From positions 1-64,000 of the forward strand of contig JAYPYV010000014.1 of the NCBI GenBank assembly GCA_038136035.1: a stretch of 64,000 nucleotides of DNA, in the 5' to 3' direction. A program made the translations under genes and the position numbers. Below, in pieces: positions 53,208 through 62,176 of this stretch. How positions within the stretch are numbered: the first letter of the stretch is position 1; the number at the start of each line of letters is the position of its first letter. The notes beneath the pieces are model-generated. The model was not told the DNA's origin and searched no databases. It saw nothing but the letters and a program-made list of their open reading frames with translations. Origin of the DNA: UBA9926 sp023261215. GTDB taxonomy: Bacteria > Pseudomonadota > Gammaproteobacteria > Pseudomonadales > Azotimanducaceae.

Positions 53208-53858
53208 ATGAGCAGACCATTAGCGGCTGAAGCACTGGGCACCTTCTTCTTGCTCGCCTGCGTGGTGGGGTCGGGCATCATGGCCGAACGGCTCGCCGGT
53301 GGTAATGTGGGCATCGCCCTACTCGGCAACACCATAGCCACCGGCGCCATGCTTTACGTTTTAATTACCTTCTTGGGACCGATTTCCGGGGCGCACTTCA
53401 ACCCAGCAGTCACGCTTGCGATGGTCCTCGAGCGCCGAATCACTCGGCAAACGGCGATATGTTATGTAGGGGTACAAGTTGTGGCTGCGGTCGCAGGTAC
53501 TTGGGCCGCACACGCCATGTTCGCCGAGGAGATCATTCAATTTTCAGAGAAACTTCGAACAGGCCCAGACCAGTGGTTCTCAGAGGGTCTGGCCACCTTT
53601 GGCTTGGTCATCACCATCTTCGGCTGCGTTCGTTACAAAGCCGATGCCGTACCCGCAGCGGTTGGCCTTTACATCACCAGTGCCTATTGGTTCACGGCGT
53701 CCACCTCTTTTGCTAACCCGGCTGTAACCATTGCTAGAAGCCTCACCAACACCTTCAGCGGCATTGCGCCAGCTCATGTTCTGGGGTTCATCAGCGCTCA
53801 ACTTGTTGGCGCGATCATCGCGGTTTGGGTTCATCGAATGCTCATCAAGGACCGATGA
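53208..53858 (+). CDS. MIP-family channel (aquaporin/aquaglyceroporin-like)
   Basis: 216 residues with six membrane helices and both NPA boxes, ISGAHFNPAVTLAM and TSFANPAVTIARSL. The second is followed by R, the usual selectivity-filter residue. Similar compact channels in bacteria occur near arsenic genes, but none are here. An AGGA precedes ATG 53208. Solute cannot be deduced. Confidence 0.88.
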   Translation: MSRPLAAEALGTFFLLACVVGSGIMAERLAGGNVGIALLGNTIATGAMLYVLITFLGPISGAHFNPAVTLAMVLERRITRQTAICYVGVQVVAAVAGTWAAHAMFAEEIIQFSEKLRTGPDQWFSEGLATFGLVITIFGCVRYKADAVPAAVGLYITSAYWFTASTSFANPAVTIARSLTNTFSGIAPAHVLGFISAQLVGAIIAVWVHRMLIKDR

Positions 53859-53918
53859 TGACGTGCCTGGCCCTACAACCCTACGTGCGTCAACTGCACC
53901 GAAAAGCCAGTCACTCAC

Positions 53919-54941
53919 ATGCGTGATTATTTTCTGAAACGCCTGGCGCTGATACCGCCGACCCTCTTGGGCGTCACCTTGATTGTCTTCGCAATCACGC
54001 GCCTGGTGCCCGGCGGCCCGCTCGAACGCGCCATCATGGAAGCGCAAGTCATGGATGCGGGCACAGGAAGCTTCTCTTCGAGCGCCGGTCAAACCATGGC
54101 GATCTCAGAGGATCAACTCGAGCAGCTCAAAGCGTACTACGGCTTCGATAAGCCGGTCCTTGAGAGCTATGTTATTTGGCTAGGGAAAATTTTCAGAGCC
54201 GATCTCGGCACATCGTATCGCTATAACGAACCCGTTTGGGATGTCATCAAAAGCCGATTCCCTGTCTCCATCTATTACGGGCTGGTCACCTTGGTCCTGA
54301 CCTACGCGGTCTGTATACCCCTGGGGGTCTTAAAAGCGGTTCGACATCGAACCACTGTCGACACCGCATCCTCTATTTTGATCTTCATTGGTTACGCGGT
54401 GCCCGGATACGCGCTCGGATCGTTGTTGCTCCTGTTCTTCTCGGTGAGGTTAGATTGGTTTCCCATGGGCGGGTTCATGAGCTTTAACTACGACAGCTTG
54501 TCCCCAAGCGAGCAGTGGTTAGACATCATCCATCACTCTATTCTGCCTTTAATTTGCTACATCATTGGCAGCTTTGCGTTAGTGACCATGCTTTTGAAGA
54601 ACCATCTATTGGAGAACCTTGCGGCCGATTACATTCGCACAGCCATCGCCAAGGGCGTGTCGTTTAGAAACGCGGTTTTAAAACACGCGCTTCGCAACTC
54701 AATGATTCCCATCGCGACCACTTTTGGTCAGAACATCACACTGCTCGTGGGGGGCTCGTTCTTAATCGAATCTATCTTCGATATCGATGGGTTTGGACTG
54801 CTCGGCTTAACTTCGATTCTCGATCGAGATTACCCGGTGGTGATGGGCGTCGTACTGCTGAGCAGCCTGCTCTTGCTCATCGGTAACGTGTTATCCGATC
54901 TTCTCGTTGCGCTTGTCGATCCAAGAATTAGGTTCCAGTAA
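53919..54941 (+). CDS. yejB: Oligopeptide ABC transporter permease (YejB-like)
   Basis: Inner-membrane permease, 340 residues, about six helices. N-terminal FLKRLALIPPTLLGVTLIVF and PGGPLERAIMEAQ, and the EAA loop YIRTAIAKGVSFRNAVLKHA. The long periplasmic insert after helix 1 is typical of YejB. Its TAATG stop overlaps the start of the next permease. First gene of an importer operon (B-E-A-D-F). Confidence 0.9.
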   Translation: MRDYFLKRLALIPPTLLGVTLIVFAITRLVPGGPLERAIMEAQVMDAGTGSFSSSAGQTMAISEDQLEQLKAYYGFDKPVLESYVIWLGKIFRADLGTSYRYNEPVWDVIKSRFPVSIYYGLVTLVLTYAVCIPLGVLKAVRHRTTVDTASSILIFIGYAVPGYALGSLLLLFFSVRLDWFPMGGFMSFNYDSLSPSEQWLDIIHHSILPLICYIIGSFALVTMLLKNHLLENLAADYIRTAIAKGVSFRNAVLKHALRNSMIPIATTFGQNITLLVGGSFLIESIFDIDGFGLLGLTSILDRDYPVVMGVVLLSSLLLLIGNVLSDLLVALVDPRIRFQ

Positions 54942-56008
54942 TGCGCTGGCAACTTAACCCTCAGACCCTCAAAAAAATTGATCGATTCAAAAAAATCAAA
55001 GTCGGTTACGCGAGTTTTTTAGTCCTAGCTGCGCTGAGCGTGCTGCTGGCAACCGCCGAGCTCTGGGTCAACAACCGTGCGCTGATCGTGAGCTACGACG
55101 AAACCCTTTACTTTCCCACGTATGGCGCCTTTATTCCGGGCTCGACCTTTGATTTGGGTTACGACTACGAAACCAATTATCGTGATCTCAAAGCGAAGCT
55201 CGAGGAGTCTCAACGAGGCTGGGTGATATTGCCTCTCGTGCCTTTCAATCCTTTTGAGAGCGATGCGCAAGACGGCATCCTTAGGCCCACGCCGCCGGAC
55301 CCAGAACGCGGCCATTTTCTAGGCACCGATACCACAAGCCGCGACATCTTGGCACGACTCGTTTATGGCACTCGAACCGCACTGCTCTTTGCCCTGGCTT
55401 TCATGATCAGCGTTTATTTCATTGGCGTAATCATTGGCTGCAGCATGGGCTACTTCGGTGGCGCCTTTGATCTGATTTTCCAACGCTTCATCGAAATCTG
55501 GTCCAACGTGCCATTTTTGTACATGGTGATCATCGTCTTTTCCATTATCCCCATTGAGTCGTCCGTGGCCGTTCGAGTCATCATTCTTCTTGTCGTCATG
55601 GTGCTATTTAGCTGGACCAGCATGACGTACTACATGCGAACCGAAACCTATAAGGAAAAGTCACGGGACTACGTCCAAGCCGCGCGGGTTTTGGGTGCAG
55701 GCACGTTACGCATTATTTTCAGACACATCCTGCCTAACGTGCTCGCGACACTGGTGACCTTCATGCCCTTCACCATCGTTTCAGCGATCTCCGCCGTCAC
55801 TGCGCTCGATTTTCTCGGCTTCGGGCTGCCGGTGCCGACGCCAAGTCTCGGAGAACTCTTAAAGCAAGGCACGGGTAATCTCAGAACCGCGCCCTGGATC
55901 GTGATCTCGGCCTTCACCACGCTTGTGATGCTTCTAACCATCGTGACCTTTATTGGCGAGGCAATTCGCGAGTCGTTTGACCCCAAAAAATATACGCTCT
56001 ATCGGTGA
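54941..56008 (+). CDS. yejE: Oligopeptide ABC transporter permease (YejE-like)
   Basis: 355 residues. An N-terminal helix then a periplasmic insert (PFNPFESDAQDGILRPTPPD, FLGTDTTSRDILARLVYG) characteristic of YejE/OppC. EAA loop is YVQAARVLGAGTLRIIFRHI. Begins on the last base of yejB and its stop overlaps the GTG of the binding protein. Confidence 0.9.
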   Translation: MRWQLNPQTLKKIDRFKKIKVGYASFLVLAALSVLLATAELWVNNRALIVSYDETLYFPTYGAFIPGSTFDLGYDYETNYRDLKAKLEESQRGWVILPLVPFNPFESDAQDGILRPTPPDPERGHFLGTDTTSRDILARLVYGTRTALLFALAFMISVYFIGVIIGCSMGYFGGAFDLIFQRFIEIWSNVPFLYMVIIVFSIIPIESSVAVRVIILLVVMVLFSWTSMTYYMRTETYKEKSRDYVQAARVLGAGTLRIIFRHILPNVLATLVTFMPFTIVSAISAVTALDFLGFGLPVPTPSLGELLKQGTGNLRTAPWIVISAFTTLVMLLTIVTFIGEAIRESFDPKKYTLYR

Positions 56009-57987
56009 CTACTATGTTGAAACGCAATCTGCTACTCATTCTGTTCACGACCCCGCTATTAATGCTCATGGGCTGCGGGGATGGCTCGTCCTCTGATCAA
56101 GCCAATGAACCATTTCCTGCGATCGATAACAGGCAAGAAGTCGAACAATACTACGCGGACCATCCAGACTTCTTTAGCTTCAAATCACGAGCCGAGCTCC
56201 CGGCAGGTCTGACCTGGGAGAATGGTGGCGATTTGCCGGAAGTGGGCAGCCCACTGGCAAAAAAGGGCGGCATGGAAACGGTGCGTCTGCAGGATTTTCC
56301 TCGGACCCTTCGTATTCTGGGTCCGGACTCAAATGGCAGTTTTCGACCATGGATCCTGGACTACACCACCATGTCGATGGCGCATCGGCACCCGGATCAA
56401 ATGGATTTCTTTCCAGGCTTAGCCACCCAATGGGCCATCGATCGTCCTTCGCGCACGGTCTACGTCGAGCTTGACCCCGATGCCCGATGGTCAGATGGCG
56501 TGCCCATTACAGCCGACGATTATCTCTTCATGTTCTGGATGCATCGATCGACCTACATCACGGCACCCTGGTACAACAACTGGTATTCAACGCAATACAC
56601 CAACATCACCAAGTACGACGATCATCTAATCTCCATCACCACCGTTGCCCTCAAACCCGATATTGACTCCAAGGTGCTCGAGCTACGGCCGCTGCCGCGC
56701 CACTTTTATCAAGAGGTGGGTGAGGATTTTCTCGAGCGCTATCAGTGGCGATTCGCTCCCACCACGTCACCCTACCTCATCGAGCCCGGCGATCTGAAAA
56801 AAGGTCGATCGATCCAAATGACTCGCGACCAAAACTGGTGGGCGAAGGACAAAAAGCATTGGCGTTATCGCTTCAACGTGGACAAGATCAATTTCATGGT
56901 CATCCGCGATACCCCGAAGGTGTTCGAAGCCTTCAAACGCGGCGATATCGACCAATTCTCCATGAATCTCGCCGAATATTGGTATGAAAAACTGCCCAAT
57001 GACGACCCAGACGTCTTGGATGGATACATCCATAAAAAGCTCTTCTTCAACCAGCGGCCCAGACCACCGTATGGTCTCTGGATCAACACTGCGCAACCGT
57101 TACTCAGTGATCAAAACATTCGCCTGGGCTTACAGTACGCGACCAATTGGGATCTGGTTATCGATAAATTCTTTCGTGGCGATTACGACCGACTGAACAC
57201 CGCCAACGATGGGTATGGGCCCTACACCGCAAGCGATATCAAAGCGCGGCCCTTCGATATCGAACTTGCCCAGGCAGCCTTTGCTGAGGCTGGATTCACG
57301 GAGCGAGGCCCAGACGGCATTTTGAGACGAGCGGACGGTACCCGACTCGCATTCACCGTCTCATCGGGCTACGAGTCATTGAAGGATGTCTTAACGATAC
57401 TCAAAGAGGAGGCTGCTAAAGCGGGCCTTGAGTACCGCGTCGAAGTTTTGGACGGAACGGCCGGCTGGAAAAAAGTACAGGAGAAAAAGCATGAACTGCA
57501 CTTCTCGGCGTTTGGCTACAGCCTCGAGCTCTACCCCCGATTTTGGGAGACGTATCATTCAGACAACGCATACGACAAGGCGTTTTTAGAGGATGGCAGC
57601 GTCAATCCGGATCGGGTACTGAAAACCCAGACGAACAACCTCGAGAGTTTGGCCATGCTCGAGATGGATCAACGCATTGATGCGTATCGCGCCTCCACAG
57701 AGGCGGACGAGATGATCGCGCTGGCTCACGAGATGAGTCAGATCCATCATGACTATGCGTCCTTTGTCCCCGGTTTTTACAGTGGCTTTTTTCGAATCGG
57801 CCATTGGCGCTGGGTGCATTACCCGCCCTACTTCGCCAACAAGCACGCAGCCAATCATCTCGAGTTCTTCTTACACTGGATTGATGAAGACGAGCGAAAA
57901 GCAACGATGGACGCACGAAAAGCCGGTGTGACCTTTGAACCGGTTATCGAATCGTTCGAGCAATATCGTCGTCAAGAGGCGCCATGA
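56005..57987 (+). CDS. yejA: Peptide-binding lipoprotein (YejA-like, SBP family 5)
   Basis: 660 residues, larger than E. coli YejA. Lipobox in LLMLMGCGDGSS anchors it to the membrane. Family-5 features: LDPDARWSDGVPITADDYLF and VQEKKHELHFSAFGYSLELY regions. GTG 56005 overlaps the yejE stop; ATG 56014 is an equal choice. YejA-type proteins import oligopeptides such as microcin C. The cargo here is unknown, though muropeptide import would fit other genes in the window. Confidence 0.88.
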   Translation: MTTMLKRNLLLILFTTPLLMLMGCGDGSSSDQANEPFPAIDNRQEVEQYYADHPDFFSFKSRAELPAGLTWENGGDLPEVGSPLAKKGGMETVRLQDFPRTLRILGPDSNGSFRPWILDYTTMSMAHRHPDQMDFFPGLATQWAIDRPSRTVYVELDPDARWSDGVPITADDYLFMFWMHRSTYITAPWYNNWYSTQYTNITKYDDHLISITTVALKPDIDSKVLELRPLPRHFYQEVGEDFLERYQWRFAPTTSPYLIEPGDLKKGRSIQMTRDQNWWAKDKKHWRYRFNVDKINFMVIRDTPKVFEAFKRGDIDQFSMNLAEYWYEKLPNDDPDVLDGYIHKKLFFNQRPRPPYGLWINTAQPLLSDQNIRLGLQYATNWDLVIDKFFRGDYDRLNTANDGYGPYTASDIKARPFDIELAQAAFAEAGFTERGPDGILRRADGTRLAFTVSSGYESLKDVLTILKEEAAKAGLEYRVEVLDGTAGWKKVQEKKHELHFSAFGYSLELYPRFWETYHSDNAYDKAFLEDGSVNPDRVLKTQTNNLESLAMLEMDQRIDAYRASTEADEMIALAHEMSQIHHDYASFVPGFYSGFFRIGHWRWVHYPPYFANKHAANHLEFFLHWIDEDERKATMDARKAGVTFEPVIESFEQYRRQEAP

Positions 57988-58967
57988 GCCATTCGCCACT
58001 GCTCGAGGTCCAGGACCTCGTCACTGAATTCGAAACTGACGAGGGCGTGGTTCGCGCGCTCGACGGTGTGAGCTTTTCGATTGGCGAAGGCCAGACGCTC
58101 GGGCTGGTCGGCGAATCAGGCTGTGGTAAGAGTGTGACGGCACTCTCGATCATGGGGCTCTTGCCTCGCCCGGCAGGTCGGATCGTCGCGGGGAGCATCC
58201 TCTTTAACAACCAGCGACTGAATACCCTACCGACTCGATCGATGGAAACGATCCGAGGTCAATCCATTGGGATGGTTTTTCAAGAACCCATGACAGCACT
58301 GAACCCCGTGCACACAATTGGCCGCCAGTTGACCGAAAGTCTCAGACTACACACGAACCTCAATGACCAGGCGAGGATTCAAGCCGCGGTTTCGATGCTG
58401 GATCGTGTTGGCATCCCAGCGCCTGACATCAGAATGACCGAATACCCGCATCAGTTGTCGGGCGGTATGCGCCAACGGGTGGTCATCGCCATGGCGCTGA
58501 TATGTCAGCCGAACTTGCTCATCGCCGATGAACCCACAACTGCACTGGATGTCACCATTCAGGCGCAAATCTTAGATTTGATCAAAGACCTCCAGAATGA
58601 AATGGGCATGGCGGTGATTATGATCACGCATGATCTAGGCGTCATTGCAGAAACGTGTGAATCGATGGTGGTCATGTATGCCGGCCGGGTCGCTGAGCGC
58701 GGCGGTGTGAAGCAAATCTTCGGATCGCCCATGCATCCTTACACCCAAGGTCTCCTGAGTTCGATTCCCAAACTCGACGGGATTCCGAAAAGCAGATTGC
58801 CGGTGATCGAAGGCATTGTGCCCAGCCTGTTCGATCTTCCTACAGGTTGCCGGTTCAATAATCGTTGTGCCCGCGCCATTACGCTTTGCCGCGAGTCCGT
58901 GCCCGCGCTCCGTGAGCGACAGGCAGATCAGATTATTGCCTGCCATTTATGGGACGAACCATCGTGA
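57984..58967 (+). CDS. Oligopeptide ABC transporter ATPase, OppD/YejF-N type
   Basis: 327 residues. Walker A GLVGESGCGKSVTALSIMGL, signature LSGGMRQRVVIAMAL, Walker B LLIADEPTTALDVTIQAQ, and a C-terminal cysteine-rich oligopeptide-transporter motif (CRFNNRCARAITLCRES). In E. coli, YejF is one protein with both ATPases; here they are two genes. ATG overlaps the yejA stop. Confidence 0.9.
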   Translation: MSHSPLLEVQDLVTEFETDEGVVRALDGVSFSIGEGQTLGLVGESGCGKSVTALSIMGLLPRPAGRIVAGSILFNNQRLNTLPTRSMETIRGQSIGMVFQEPMTALNPVHTIGRQLTESLRLHTNLNDQARIQAAVSMLDRVGIPAPDIRMTEYPHQLSGGMRQRVVIAMALICQPNLLIADEPTTALDVTIQAQILDLIKDLQNEMGMAVIMITHDLGVIAETCESMVVMYAGRVAERGGVKQIFGSPMHPYTQGLLSSIPKLDGIPKSRLPVIEGIVPSLFDLPTGCRFNNRCARAITLCRESVPALRERQADQIIACHLWDEPS

Positions 58968-59992
58968 AACCGCTGCTCGAAATCAGTCATCTGTCCATGC
59001 ACTTCCCAGTCAAATCTGGGCTGCTGCGTCGCTCGACTCTCGTTAATCGTGCTGTGAATGACGTCGATCTCTCGATTTACCCTGGCGAGACCCTAGGTCT
59101 CGTCGGGGAATCCGGTTGTGGTAAGACCACACTTGGCCGATGCATCGCAAGGCTTTACCAACCCACCCAAGGACAAATTCACTATCAAGGCGTCGATCTC
59201 GCGTCCCTGAATCAACGGGCGCTGCTGCCCTACCGCCGAGATATTCAGATGATTTTTCAGGACCCCATGGAATCATTGAATTCTCGCCATACGGTCAAGG
59301 AGATTCTCGAGGAACCCCTCATCATTCACGGTATGGCTTCGGCTCAAGCTCGAGATGCAGAGGTGAAACGGCTACTCGATCTCGTCGGTCTGCCGGCTCG
59401 ATCTGCGACCCGTTTCCCGTTTGAATTTTCCGGAGGCCAAAGGCAACGAATCGGTATTGCAAGGGCCATTGCACTCAAACCCAAATTGATCGTGTGTGAC
59501 GAGCCCGTGTCTGCACTGGATGTCTCGATTCAGAGTCAGATTCTCAATCTTCTGCTGGATCTCCAATCAGAATTTGGCCTTGCCTATCTCTTCATTGCCC
59601 ACGATCTAGCCGTGGTGAAGCACATCTCAGATCGAATCGCCATCATGTACCTGGGGCAGGTGGTCGAGACCGCGTCGAGCGAAACCATCTACCAAAACCC
59701 GAGGCACCCTTACACCCAATCCTTGATCTCAGCCATTCCCGTCCCTGACCCAACCACGACCCGTCAGCGCGTGATTCTGAAAGGCGACGTGCCGTCACCC
59801 ATTGATCCGCCGAAGGGCTGCCACTTCCATCCTCGCTGCCCTGCGTGTTTCGCGCCGTGTGCTGATCATCCACCGCTACTGGAACCCATCCATGGCTCAG
59901 AGGATCATTTGGCGAGGTGCCACCTGGTCAATACTCCCGGAGCCGCAGAGGACACGGCTATCATCGCGCAGGCCCTGGGTGAGGCGAACTGA
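58964..59992 (+). CDS. Oligopeptide ABC transporter ATPase, OppF/YejF-C type
   Basis: About 342 residues from a GTG that overlaps the preceding stop (VKPLLEISHLSMHFPVKSG). Walker A GLVGESGCGKTTLGRCIARL, signature FSGGQRQRIGIARAIAL, Walker B LIVCDEPVSALDVSIQSQ, and a cysteine-rich tail (CHFHPRCPACFAPCADHPPL). An ATG five codons earlier is possible. Partner of the upstream ATPase. Confidence 0.9.
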   Translation: MKPLLEISHLSMHFPVKSGLLRRSTLVNRAVNDVDLSIYPGETLGLVGESGCGKTTLGRCIARLYQPTQGQIHYQGVDLASLNQRALLPYRRDIQMIFQDPMESLNSRHTVKEILEEPLIIHGMASAQARDAEVKRLLDLVGLPARSATRFPFEFSGGQRQRIGIARAIALKPKLIVCDEPVSALDVSIQSQILNLLLDLQSEFGLAYLFIAHDLAVVKHISDRIAIMYLGQVVETASSETIYQNPRHPYTQSLISAIPVPDPTTTRQRVILKGDVPSPIDPPKGCHFHPRCPACFAPCADHPPLLEPIHGSEDHLARCHLVNTPGAAEDTAIIAQALGEAN

Positions 59993-59999
59993 GTCCACC

Positions 60000-60482
60000 A
60001 TGAGCAGCACCCATCACCCCTCACGAGGGGCGCTTTCTCCCTCACCAAGTCAGCGGTGGCGCACCATCGTTTTGTGCGTGGACCACTCGGCACTCCTCAT
60101 GGTCGAAATGATCGATCCGCTCACTCAGAAATTTATCTGGTCGCTACCCGGCGGCGGTATTGAGTCTGGCGAAACGCCGCTCGCCGCGGCACATCGAGAG
60201 TTGTTAGAGGAAACCGGCTATTCAACACGAACGATGAGGCCTTTGGGGCAGACCGCGTACACCTTCAGCTGGAATGGCCGCAGGATCCATTGTTTGGGCG
60301 AGTGGTTTATGACCCAAGCAAGCGAGAAAACACCCAATCATTCAATCATCGATGATCACGTGCGCGCCTCAGTTTGGATCCCTTTTGCGCAAGTCGCCGA
60401 ACGCCTCAGTTATCACCCCCATGTCCGGGAGCAAACACTCAAATGGCTCCACGCTTACGAGACTGAGTTCAGACAGTCTTAA
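60000..60482 (+). CDS. Nudix hydrolase
   Basis: 160 residues. Nudix box GGIESGETPLAAAHRELLEE followed by TGY, complete. Preceding SLPGGG is also usual. Hydrolyses nucleoside diphosphate linked to something; no specificity motif is clear. Follows the importer operon by 7 bp, so probably co-transcribed. A longer in-frame reading from 59802 lies inside the ATPase gene. Confidence 0.87.
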   Translation: MSSTHHPSRGALSPSPSQRWRTIVLCVDHSALLMVEMIDPLTQKFIWSLPGGGIESGETPLAAAHRELLEETGYSTRTMRPLGQTAYTFSWNGRRIHCLGEWFMTQASEKTPNHSIIDDHVRASVWIPFAQVAERLSYHPHVREQTLKWLHAYETEFRQS

Positions 60483-60523
60483 CATCGCATACGAGCCAAT
60501 CGCAAAGGCCCCATCCATCCCTG

Positions 60524-60624
60524 CATCCTAGGGTCGGCAATCGATTCCGCAGGTTACTGCAACAGTGAATAGCTAGGTCCTAGGATGACAATCCAAGGAT
60601 CGCCCAAGATGAATTCGTTATAAT
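60524..60624 (+). promoter_or_regulatory. Candidate operator and -10 box upstream of the SIS-Mtd1-FchA operon
   Basis: A perfect TATAAT at 60619-60624 lies 25 bp before the SIS gene start; no good -35 is present at 16-18 bp. Upstream are a 5-1-5 dyad CTAGGTCCTAG (60573-60583) and a nine-bp inverted repeat CATCCTAGG/CCTAGGATG (60524 and 60579). A weak -35 with a dyad upstream is what an activator-dependent promoter would look like. Confidence 0.45.
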
Positions 60625-60649
60625 GCCGCCATTCAAACGAGCGCTTACC

Positions 60650-61249
60650 ATGGATATCCAAGCTAATTTGACTCGCATCATCCAGGCGGAAGCTGCGGCC
60701 GTTCAAGCCATCGACGTAAAACCCACGTTCACCGAAGCGGTTGAGTTGATTCAAGGCACCGAAGGGCGTGTTGTTGCAACAGGTATTGGCAAAGCTGGCT
60801 TCATCGCGCGTAAATTTGCAGCCACCCTGGCTTCCACGGGTACACCCGCTTTCTTCATCCATCCCGCTGAAGCGGGCCACGGTGATTTGGGTATGCTGGC
60901 ACCGGAGGATGCCATCGTCGCCTTCTCAACCAGCGGGAAATCAACTGAGGTGATCCAAATGTTGACCATCGCAAGGCAACTCGGTGTCGAGCGAATCATC
61001 GGCATCACATCGCACGTGGATTCGCCGCTGCGGAACCTGAGTCAGATCGTTTTAGATATGGGAGATCGCATCAAAGAGCCCTGTCCTTTGGGTCTAACCC
61101 CGAGCGCATCCATTGCGGTGATGCTGGCCATCAGTGACGCCATTGCCCTCACGGTGATGGAGCTCAAAGCCTTCACCAAAGATGAGTACGGCATGCGACA
61201 CCACAGCGGCTACCTCGGTAGCCTCTCTCGAAAGACCGACGCCCAGTAA
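60650..61249 (+). CDS. SIS-domain sugar-phosphate isomerase, KdsD-like without CBS domains
   Basis: 200 residues from ATG 60650. The SIS core resembles KdsD/GutQ: ATGIGKAGFIARKFAATLAS, FFIHPAEAGHGDLGML, AFSTSGKSTEVIQML and LGLTPSASIAVMLAISDAIA, with HHSGYLG at the end. KdsD interconverts ribulose-5-P and arabinose-5-P for LPS Kdo, but normally carries two CBS domains that are absent here. It may be arabinose-5-P isomerase or another aldose-ketose isomerase. Same operon as the folate genes (nine bp upstream). Confidence 0.78.
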   Translation: MDIQANLTRIIQAEAAAVQAIDVKPTFTEAVELIQGTEGRVVATGIGKAGFIARKFAATLASTGTPAFFIHPAEAGHGDLGMLAPEDAIVAFSTSGKSTEVIQMLTIARQLGVERIIGITSHVDSPLRNLSQIVLDMGDRIKEPCPLGLTPSASIAVMLAISDAIALTVMELKAFTKDEYGMRHHSGYLGSLSRKTDAQ

Positions 61250-61258
61250 GGTTTCGTC

Positions 61259-62176
61259 TTGACGGCTCCCGATCCTCAGACGCTCGCCGAGCGCTATTTC
61301 CATGAAGCGGCAACCGACGTGGCCCAATGCCCCAAGCGGCCCCGGGTGTTAGGCCTCATTGCCAGCACGGATAAACCCTCGCTGGCTTACGCAAGAGCCA
61401 CCAAACAACGATTCCTCGATGTCGGCATGGATTACGAACTTGAGCACCAGAGCCGCTTGGACCTCGAAGCCCGAATTCTTGAAGCCAACACTGATCCGTC
61501 GGTGCACGGCATCTTTGTGTACTTTCCGGTCTTCGGTAACCAACACGACGACTATCTCCGCAACTTGATCACCTTTACCAAGGATGTTGAGGCGGGATCC
61601 CAGTACTGGGTTCGAAAACTTTATGCCAATGATCGCTTCGCGATCGCGGGGGACCCCTCGAAGAAAGCGTTACTCCCCTGCACCCCGCTCGCGATCGTGA
61701 AGCTTTTGGTCGAACTGAGGGTCTATGGTGACCCATCGATTAAACCGGGGGCACTGTCTAAACCCTTGTCAGGTAAACAAGTCACCATCTTCAACCGAAG
61801 CGAAGTCATCGGCCGGCCTCTAGCCGTCATGATGTCCAATGATGGTGCTGAGGTGTTTTCCTTCGATGAGCACGGACCACTCAAATTCGTCGATGCCAGG
61901 CCCAGCGAATGCAACATCACACGACGCAAAGCGCTTGCGGGATCTGACATCGTGATCACAGGCGTGCCGTCGGCAAGCTTCGCTCACATTGAAGCGGGCG
62001 AAGTCACTTCGGAGGCGATCGGCATTAATTTCTCTAGCATCCAAAATTTTTCAGATGCTGCCGCCGAAAAAGTATCGCTGTTTATACCCAGGGTGGGCCC
62101 GATGACGGTGGCCATGTGCATGCGCAATACCCTTCGGCTTTATCGCCATTTCCATATGGGATCTTCCGATGACTAG
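61259..62176 (+). CDS. Yeast Mtd1-type methylene-tetrahydrofolate dehydrogenase
   Basis: 305 residues, TTG start. It belongs to the FolD superfamily but matches the monofunctional, NAD-linked Mtd1 branch known from yeast. Diagnostic stretches are GIFVYFPVFGNQHDDYL (84-100; FolD has VQLPLP), FTKDVEAG, LLPCTPLAIVKLL (138-150) and FNRSEVIGRPLAVMMSNDGA (178-197), then DIVITGVPS and RVGPMTVAMCMRN. The FolD cyclohydrolase YxxxK motif is displaced: Y44 and K49 are five apart. It therefore probably lacks cyclohydrolase activity, which the overlapping downstream FchA gene could supply. Confidence 0.85.
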   Translation: MTAPDPQTLAERYFHEAATDVAQCPKRPRVLGLIASTDKPSLAYARATKQRFLDVGMDYELEHQSRLDLEARILEANTDPSVHGIFVYFPVFGNQHDDYLRNLITFTKDVEAGSQYWVRKLYANDRFAIAGDPSKKALLPCTPLAIVKLLVELRVYGDPSIKPGALSKPLSGKQVTIFNRSEVIGRPLAVMMSNDGAEVFSFDEHGPLKFVDARPSECNITRRKALAGSDIVITGVPSASFAHIEAGEVTSEAIGINFSSIQNFSDAAAEKVSLFIPRVGPMTVAMCMRNTLRLYRHFHMGSSDD

